NCBI RefSeq assembly: GCF_964355755.1 | Contig: NC_092676.1 | Span: 8,288,288-8,352,287 of the forward strand | Reading direction: 5' to 3' | Length of the DNA: 64,000 nt | Source: Antedon mediterranea | Lineage: Eukaryota > Echinodermata > Crinoidea > Comatulida > Antedonidae | In this document: positions 57,663-64,000 of the stretch, one piece after another | Layout: each line of letters opens with the position of its first letter | Position numbering within the stretch: the first letter of the stretch is position 1 | The notes under the pieces: model-generated | The model's input: only the letters and a program-made list of their open reading frames with translations | Told to the model about the DNA's origin: nothing | Databases searched by the model: none | Translations under genes and position numbers: made by a program

Positions 57663-59329
57663 ATTAATCATAAGTTAAGGAGAATACAATTTTTTATTGA
57701 TAATGTTCCCTGCTACTGTACTGTACCACCATTAAAATGTACTGTAGCTGACATACTCTACTGTACATTACCACAGAATCTAAAGAGAAATGAACGAATA
57801 ATTAAATTATATTATCAATAAATTTAACTATCATTTTGATTTAGATTTCTAGATAGACTTTGTTTCAAGTACTGGTCTTGTATTAAAGAAATATTTATTT
57901 CATTTTTTTTATATGCCATTTTATGTCATGTATTTTATATATTCACATTCATATTTGACCCAAAAAATGGGTCAGAAAACTATTTACCTGAAAAACTGTA
58001 ATTTAAAGAAAAAATAGTCACATTGACTGCCAGCCAATAAGTTTTTGGTTGAGTTTAACCATATATTTCATCTTTTTTACTGTATATGTGAAAACATTTT
58101 TTTTTCTATGGACGTGAATACATCGTTAAACATTCAATAAATCAGGAATCGACCACCGTAAATACTGTATCCTTTAATATTCATAAGCTTTAACATACTC
58201 TAGATACAACATGAAAAACAAGTCAAGCTTTATTGATCAAGCATATCCTAGACACTAAAGAAAACATTGCAAAAAAAACATTGCATGAAATAGATAACAT
58301 GATGTAGTTGTAAAAAAACATTAATGTTTAAATGACATACTGTCCCCGTGTTACAAATCTATTAGAAAAATTAGAACAATCAATAAATTTAAACCCTGTG
58401 GAGATTGTTTTTCATGTATCGTTTGAAAATTTAATGCGTGACGCATGCAAATCGCGGTAGTTGTTTCCTGTCGCTACGGGATTAACTCTTCAAATTCTCA
58501 TCTTCATATCTCTTGTGTCCGTGCCACAAAGTGTGCGTTATTGATTTTTTACAAGTGCCATACTTCGGCGATTCAAGATAAATAGTGGAAATAGATCTAC
58601 TGCAGTAAAAAGATGTAAACAGCAGTTTATAATTGAGTTAAATGTGAAGTGTTTGATTTTGTTATTTGTTCTGCCACAAGTGGTTGAATAATGGCAATAT
58701 ATAATATTACAAGTTATGGATTTTGTTTAAAAATTAACTCTACTTCAAAGCAAGCCTATGTATGTTGTTATCAGTGATGACAATTTTATGAGAATTATGA
58801 ATTGCGACTGAAACACAATATTAAATATTAACTATTTCCCCCCAAATTGACTATGTCAGTGACTGTATCCACGAGAAATAAAAATGGTGAGGTGGTCGCA
58901 AGAAAAGAGAACAATCTCTTTGCGGGCCATAGGGTTGTCAAAGGCCCCTAAAAGTAGTCAGGTTGAAACCGTACAAACCATACTGGTGGCTATGGTCTTG
59001 TTGACGACTGATGACCATAAAATCAACCAACCCCAAATTTTGGAGCAGCATGACAAATTGTTTTATTACTGTAGAGTATTCAATGAAAAAAGGGGGAAAA
59101 TTGTTCAGTTTTTCATCAATGATTCTGTTAAAATATCATTCTTATGTTTAATACTCACTAAAATCTAATTTAGCAATAGAAAAATGTGTGTGTATTTATT
59201 TATTGCTTTGACTAAATTTGCTTTCTTTCAAAATATCTTCAATCTATTAGACAATAATTATCATGTGAACATGAACAAATTACTTTCTTTAATAATGCAA
59301 TTAACTATTGTGCTTTGTTTTTCTTTAGA
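57663..59329. other. non-coding interval, one unassigned open frame
   Basis: A frame of 94 codons at 58884-59168 (MVRWSQEKRTISLRAIGLSK start) has no recognisable domain and no clear splice sites. The rest is AT-rich without a gene. Confidence 0.4.
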
Positions 59330-59401
59330 TTAATCAAGGAAAATATAGTTCAGAATGAAGTTGAGGAATTGCAGAACTTGAGTACTGAAGAAGAAAACTG
59401 A
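59330..59401 (+). CDS. possible terminal coding exon of an unidentified gene
   Basis: A strong acceptor TTTGTTTTTCTTTAG precedes a frame reading LIKENIVQNEVEELQNLSTE and ending EEN-stop, an acidic coiled-coil-like tail. An alternative frame in phase 0 stops after 9 codons. A possible AATAAA is at 60752-60757. No upstream exon of matching phase was identified; it may equally be a 3' UTR exon. Confidence 0.28.
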   Translation, partial: LIKENIVQNEVEELQNLSTEEEN

Positions 59402-59445
59402 ATAACGTACTGTTAAACCATGGACCTGGTTAACAACTGTCTCAC

Positions 59446-59603
59446 TATCAAACTAGTTTGACAAAAAACAAATTTGTGCCCAAATATGGTAGTGATATAC
59501 CGTATATACTGTATACCTAAATATGGTAGTGATATGATGTCATCATGTCCATATGTGCACATCACATTTTGTTTTCACATAAAGTTTGATAGTGTAGACT
59601 ACA
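59446..59603. mobile_element. short MITE, copy 2
   Basis: Same ends as at 44701-44815 (ACTATCAAACTAGTTTGACA; CACATAAAGTTTGATAGTGT). Here an internal duplication of AAATATGGTAGTGATAT makes it longer. Confidence 0.75.
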
Positions 59604-59974
59604 AAATTAATTACATTTTCCAAGTATTAAGATTACAGAAATCAGGTCTTTTCGAACGATTGTCATTTTGTAATGTTATTTAAACCGAACATTATCAACA
59701 TTTAAATAGATGATCTATTAAATCTTTGTACTGTAACACATTTTACAATTCACCTTGTGAGAACTATTTCTATGAAACCTTGTAATATTAGTAGTGTATT
59801 TAATATTTATTATTATGATATACAGTATGTATATATGCTTTTACAGTATAAGCCCTATAATAGGAGACACCATTGTGACCCTTAAAATCATCCCCTTACT
59901 TGGGGTATCCCCTGAATGGCCATAGTGGTAAAACATATTCTTCTTGTTTGTTTCATTGGAAATTGTCTCCTTAA

Positions 59975-60185
59975 ACTCAACTCGGACAGCTTCATATGAC
60001 GAGGCCCGACAAGACAATTAAACATGCATGTACAGTATATAGTTCTCCCAATAACCTAAAAAACTATCCCTATACGCTATCCCAAGATGACTTGTCTCGT
60101 CGGAATTCAACTCGGAAAACACCAACGAGTTATGCCGTTTCGTCGGGCCTTGTCGTACGATGATGTCCGAGTTGGTTGGCCTTAA
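59975..60185. mobile_element. foldback element with CAACTCGGACA ends
   Basis: The left AACTCAACTCGGACAGC with ACGAGGCCCGACAAGAC and the right TCGTCGGGCCTTGTCGT with GATGTCCGAGTTGGTTGG are imperfect inverted arms of about 40 bp. No coding sequence is present. Confidence 0.65.
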
Positions 60186-60842
60186 TATCTACATTCTACT
60201 GTCATGGTTTCTATTTTTATGTAAAAAGGAAAAAAAATACTATACTTAGAAGAAAGGAAAATAGTTTAGAGATCTTGTAGTTATACTGTATTCTCTGAAA
60301 TAATTGTCTCTAACTGTACAGTAACTTGTAAGTATAGTAAAGTATACAGTGTACTGTATAAAAGTGTATTCACCCTTTCCCAGTTGAATACTACTCTTTT
60401 GAATATTTCTAAAATTGATCCATACTGTATAACACATTACTTAATCTGGCTCTCAGAAGTTGTATATATCAAATTTCTAATGTAAATTCATTGCATGTTG
60501 AGTATTTTAATTAGCTTAATTTTTGTTGACAGTTCCCTTGCCTCGTGAACAGATGTAATTGTGATGTAGCTAGTAACACATGCATGTATTATATCATTGA
60601 GTACACATGTTTTTAAGAGACTGAGAACTAGTAATTGAATACCTTAATTTGAGATTTTAAACTTGATGTTGTACAGTACAAGTATAGTATATGACTTTAT
60701 CTTGCCAAATTTGTATTAGTTTAGATTAGTACCCTTTGCAAAAAGTGTATCAATAAATTTTGAAGAACATTTTGTAATTAGTTGTCATAATTTGGAATAT
60801 TGTTTGTAATTTCATTCATTTTATCCCAGAAACAATTTCAGT

Positions 60843-61033
60843 AAAGCTTGGTTCCCACTAGAACGTAACGCAAGGACATAAACGCAACGCAAACGTTTTA
60901 ACCAATGACAAGCAAAGTTATAGACAGTTAGCAATCACAAGCGAATAAGCCATCGCTTGTGATTGGTCGATTCACTTGCGCTGCGTTGTTACGTCCTCCT
61001 TGTGGTGCATCGCTAGTGGGAGCCACGCTTTAA
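60843..61033. mobile_element. MITE with AAGCTTGGTTCCCACTAG ends
   Basis: The left AAGCTTGGTTCCCACTAGAA and the right CTAGTGGGAGCCACGCTT are inverted. Inner GTAACGCAAGG / TGCGTTGTTACGTCC and ACCAATGACAAGC / GCTTGTGATTGGT also pair. It is a longer relative of the GACGCAACGC blocks inside the duplicated segments at 7.6 and 30.9 kb. Confidence 0.7.
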
Positions 61034-61071
61034 TAAGATTCTGTTTTTACACACATAGATCCGGCTTCTTT

Positions 61072-61528
61072 TCAAGATAGTATGGGCTTCTTTTCGAAAT
61101 AGACTGTATTTGAATGTCTGATCGTGAAAATGTATGCAACTGTAACAAAATATTAATGACCTTACAACCCTTAATTATCTTAATGATCAAGCCTCATAAT
61201 ATTATGTTTAGTTTTCAAATGGTGTTTTGATTGCATCTTGTATCTTCTTGTCTGCTTCCTTGGCAAATATGTAAAATTTGGCAGGGAATGTCTTAAAATC
61301 ATATTACCGTATTGTAGCAATTTACAGCATTCAATTTGAAAAGAAGCGCCCCTTCTTCAGTTTGCAAACGTAATCTTGAAAAGAAGCCCACTATAGAGTC
61401 CTAAAAGAAGAAGCCCACTATAGAGTCCTAAAAGAAGAAGCCCACTATAGAGTCCTAAAAGAAGAAGCCCATTATAGAGTCCTAAAAGAAGAAGCCACCT
61501 ATGGGATTCTTTTTGAGGTTTTACTGTA
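61072..61528. mobile_element. second, decayed copy of the HIRAN-bearing element
   Basis: It starts GGCTTCTTTTCAAGATAGTA, as in the 23.4-kb copy but without the outermost terminus, and ends TTTTTGAGGTTTTACTGTAA. On the reverse strand at about 61299-61212 it encodes FPAKFYIFAKEADKKIQDAI followed by KTPFEN and a stop, the same C-terminus as in the first copy. A 29-bp unit with AGAAGCCCACTATAGAGTCC is repeated about five times near the right end. Confidence 0.7.
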
Positions 61529-62142
61529 ATTGTGCTTCAGGTATGATCACCCACCCCAAGTTTTCCACCCAATTTCAATATGCACCACTCAAAAAACAAA
61601 AGCCACCCACGCATAATATTTGACACCCATCTGTATACAATACTTATCTAGCTATATAACCCTATAACCATGGCGGGCCTAAAATATGCTATAACAGTAT
61701 AATCACTGACAAATGCATGGGTTCTAGACGTGTAATGACAGCCAAATGTTTGCTATTAAAAGCATACAAGACATTAAAAAGTCGCATATACTCTTGGGTA
61801 AAAATGTAACTCGGAGAAAAAAAAGTGAATTAAGGACATGAACTTGGCATGGAAAGCATTTCAACGATTAATTTGAAAGTTGGCAGTTAAATATTACTGG
61901 GACTTTGTTGTCACAGGAGAATTTGATGAAATGTATGAACTGGCAGTTGGCATACAATCAAACTATAACACAGAATTTCACAAGGTAAACACAACAAGAT
62001 ACCATAGGATCTTACCATAAGATACTTCCCCAAATTAGAAAAAGAAGTCATTTAGAATAAGTGGGCAGCAACATGCTACTCAAAAGTTTTCAAAGTTTAA
62101 ACTTTTGTCGTATGAAACCAGATTAAACTTTAAATTTACCTA

Positions 62143-62400
62143 CTCTCAAATATCGTAGACAGAGGCCGGATATTCAAACACTCAGGATTATTAAAAGTAT
62201 TGATAATGTCTTTTTACTTTAATGTTTGCAGAAATACCAGAGGAAAGTCATTTAAGTTAAAACATCTATCTCGAACTAACTTGAGGCAGGGATCCTTCTC
62301 TAGGAACTGTTTGTCCAATGACGTCGTAAATTTGACATCGTTTAAAAAAGCTGGTCTGACCACCCGCACAAATATACACCATACGTTTAAAACAATAACT
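62143..62400 (+). pseudogene. decayed LINE, C-terminal end of the reverse transcriptase protein
   Basis: One frame reads LKYRRQRPDIQTLRIIKSID and stops; after a frame change, RNTRGKSFKLKHLSRTNLRQ and SFSRNCLSNDVVNLTSFK follow. The order YRR-R-D---TYRI, then TRGHS-KL, then FFSNRVVN-W--LP is the usual C-terminal region of CR1-like LINE proteins. The frame change and missing upstream part show it is dead. Confidence 0.7.
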
Positions 62401-62744
62401 TTTTTTTTCACAAGGGGCCAAAAAGCATTAATGCTTGGCCTCTATACCCAGAATACCTGAATTCAGATGCTTTCTTGGGATACGGAAAGTTAAGTAATTA
62501 GACAGTCACTAAAACTGAAGTAAACAGAGCTGACATTGCTATTACAATTATTAAACAACAAAATAATATCAACAAAATGTAACAACAAAATAAAGTTGTA
62601 CATTCCAGTAAAGAAAGCATTTATTGTTAGAAATTAACTACAGTACAGTACTACTAAAGTAGAACAATATTTAACTTTATGCGTTGTATGTGTATTTTTA
62701 TACAGTACCGTTCTTATTTTGTTTTAAATATTATTATTATTATT

Positions 62745-62895
62745 TTAGGGATCATTGTGAGACAAGTTTTACTTCTAATTTTGATCCCTAAGATGGTCTT
62801 ATATTAATTATTGATTATTGTTTATTGTTAAAATATTGTTTGTTATATATTGTTTGTAATGACCATCTTAAATAAATGTTTATTGAATCTATAAA
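62745..62895 (+). repeat. probable LINE 3' UTR end
   Basis: TAGGGATCATTGTGAGACAA, GATCCCTAAGATGGTCTTAT and AATGACCATCTTAAATAAAT precede TGTTTATTGAATCT. The GGGATCA / TGATCCC and AAGATGGTC / GACCATCTT pairs could fold as a hairpin. Placement 350 bp after the LINE C-terminus suggests it belongs to it. Confidence 0.4.
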
Positions 62896-63505
62896 CCTTT
62901 CGGACTTAACAAATTGTCCCCTTAAAAGGGGTACTTGAGTAGGGGTTCTACTGTGTTCCCATTTCAGGTAGAACTACATATATAAAGGATTTGCTATTAT
63001 TCATAATTACTGAATAAATTAAAAACAAAAATGAAGCCCAAAACCGAAAAAAAAAAATTCATCATCATGCCTGTAAAAATTTGAATTTCTCAAAATATTT
63101 AGTACTATTTGACAAACTACAAACATATACTAAGTTATTAATACGATGATATTGTCATTAAATGCAACTACTGTTATTGATTTGTAGAAAATTAATCATT
63201 ACTTGACTTTTACAAGATACTTATTCATGTTATTAATTAACTATGATCAATATTATATGAACTAAATTTAAAAAAAAACTTATTACTATGAATTTGAGAA
63301 ACATTATTGCTTCCATCATATTTACATACTTGTACCTCAAGATTAATGCTATCATCACAAAGTAACTAACTGTATATTTATTGATTTTAAATCAATAATT
63401 AATTACGCATCATGGGCAGATATACAAGGCAGGTTATCGTCTTATTAACTTTGAAAAGATCAATATTCATGATAATAAAGCTATATTAAAATCTACATTC
63501 CAATA

Positions 63506-63542
63506 CACAGTAGTAGTAGTAGTAGTAGCAGTAGTAGTACAG
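63506..63542. repeat. GTA microsatellite
   Basis: About eleven AGT/GTA units with one GCA interruption. Confidence 0.95.
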
Positions 63543-63547
63543 TAAAC

Positions 63548-64000
63548 ACTCCTTTTTAACTCTTTCACAATCTCACCTCTTTTTCAAACCTACGCTACTC
63601 TTTCACAATCTACCTCTTTCTCAAACCTACTCTACTCTTTCACAATCTCACCTCTTTTTCAAACCTACTCTACTCTTTCACAATCTACCTCTTTCTCAAA
63701 CCTACTCTACTCCTTCACAATCTCACCTCTTTCTCAAACCTACTCTACTCTTTCACAATCTACCTCTTTCTCAAACCTACTCTACTCCTTCACAATCTCA
63801 CCTCTTTCTCAAACCTACTCTACTCTTTCACAATCTCACCTCTTTTTCAAACCTACTCTACTCTTTCACAATCTACCTCTTTCTCAAACCTACTCTACTC
63901 ATTCACAATCTACCTCTTTTTCAAACCTACTCTACTCTTTCACAATCTACATCTTTTTCAAACCTCTTCTACCTCTTTTTCAAATTGATCCTGCTATATT
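63548..64000. repeat. minisatellite of alternating 38/37-bp units, runs off the window
   Basis: The unit ACTCTTTCACAATCTCACCT plus CTTTTTCAAACCTACTCT alternates with a version lacking two bases (AATCTACCTC), giving a dimer of about 75 bp repeated about six times up to the right edge. It is strongly strand-asymmetric: the forward strand is pyrimidine-rich with almost no G. Confidence 0.92.

Noticed and set aside
58884-59168. 94-codon forward frame
   Set aside because: No domain, no splice sites and ordinary length for open sequence; kept only as a remark.

Overview
The window is nuclear DNA of an animal, most likely a marine invertebrate deuterostome (echinoderm-like). This rests on intron-split genes with GT/AG junctions, very AT-rich non-coding DNA, tRNA-derived SINEs, LINE fragments with reverse transcriptase and endonuclease motifs, many MITEs, and gene types (trophoblast-glycoprotein-like LRR receptor, ACC-synthase-like PLP enzyme) typical of bilaterians. 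The taxon is inferred; no marker here settles it.

Layout: 1-3.77 kb is a diverged satellite with a higher-order period near 1.16 kb. From 3.8 to 8.8 kb come a second tandem family, a reverse-strand LINE fragment, a TTAA-flanked MITE and one copy of a 1.3-kb duplicated segment. From 12.4 to 22.9 kb, on the reverse strand, I reconstruct the 5' part of a secreted or membrane LRR gene from short phase-compatible exons: signal peptide, LRRNT, then single-LRR exons. The second satellite block (13.8-22.0 kb) fills its large intron and is itself interrupted by a 1.3-kb insertion.

From 23.3 to 30.7 kb a 19-bp minisatellite is split by a TA-flanked element with terminal inverted repeats. That element was about 0.85 kb before it received a 3.9-kb TTAA-flanked foldback element and a LINE flanked by 127-bp direct repeats. 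It encodes, on the reverse strand, a short domain resembling HIRAN (the 3'-end-binding module of HLTF). A second decayed copy lies at 61.1-61.5 kb. This is the most unusual object in the window.

From 30.7 to 40 kb are the second copy of the duplicated segment, a palindromic 33-bp minisatellite and two inverted related elements. From 40.6 to 45.0 kb, on the forward strand, eight exons encode the C-terminal 300 residues of an ACC-synthase-like aminotransferase; its 5' exons were not found. Two phase-matched exons at 47.8-48.6 kb may encode a C345C/netrin-like module. A one-exon coding region at 49.65-50.80 kb encodes a trophoblast-glycoprotein-like receptor. Directly downstream is a 2.6-kb transposon with 0.5-kb inverted repeats and transposase remnants split by a SINE, followed by a Tc1/pogo-type element. 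The rest (56-64 kb) is MITEs, a decayed LINE 3' end, one candidate terminal exon and a minisatellite running off the right edge.

The three genes with good support (reverse LRR gene, ACCS-like enzyme, TPBG-like receptor) show no operon-like or functional coupling. Most of the sequence is layered repeats.
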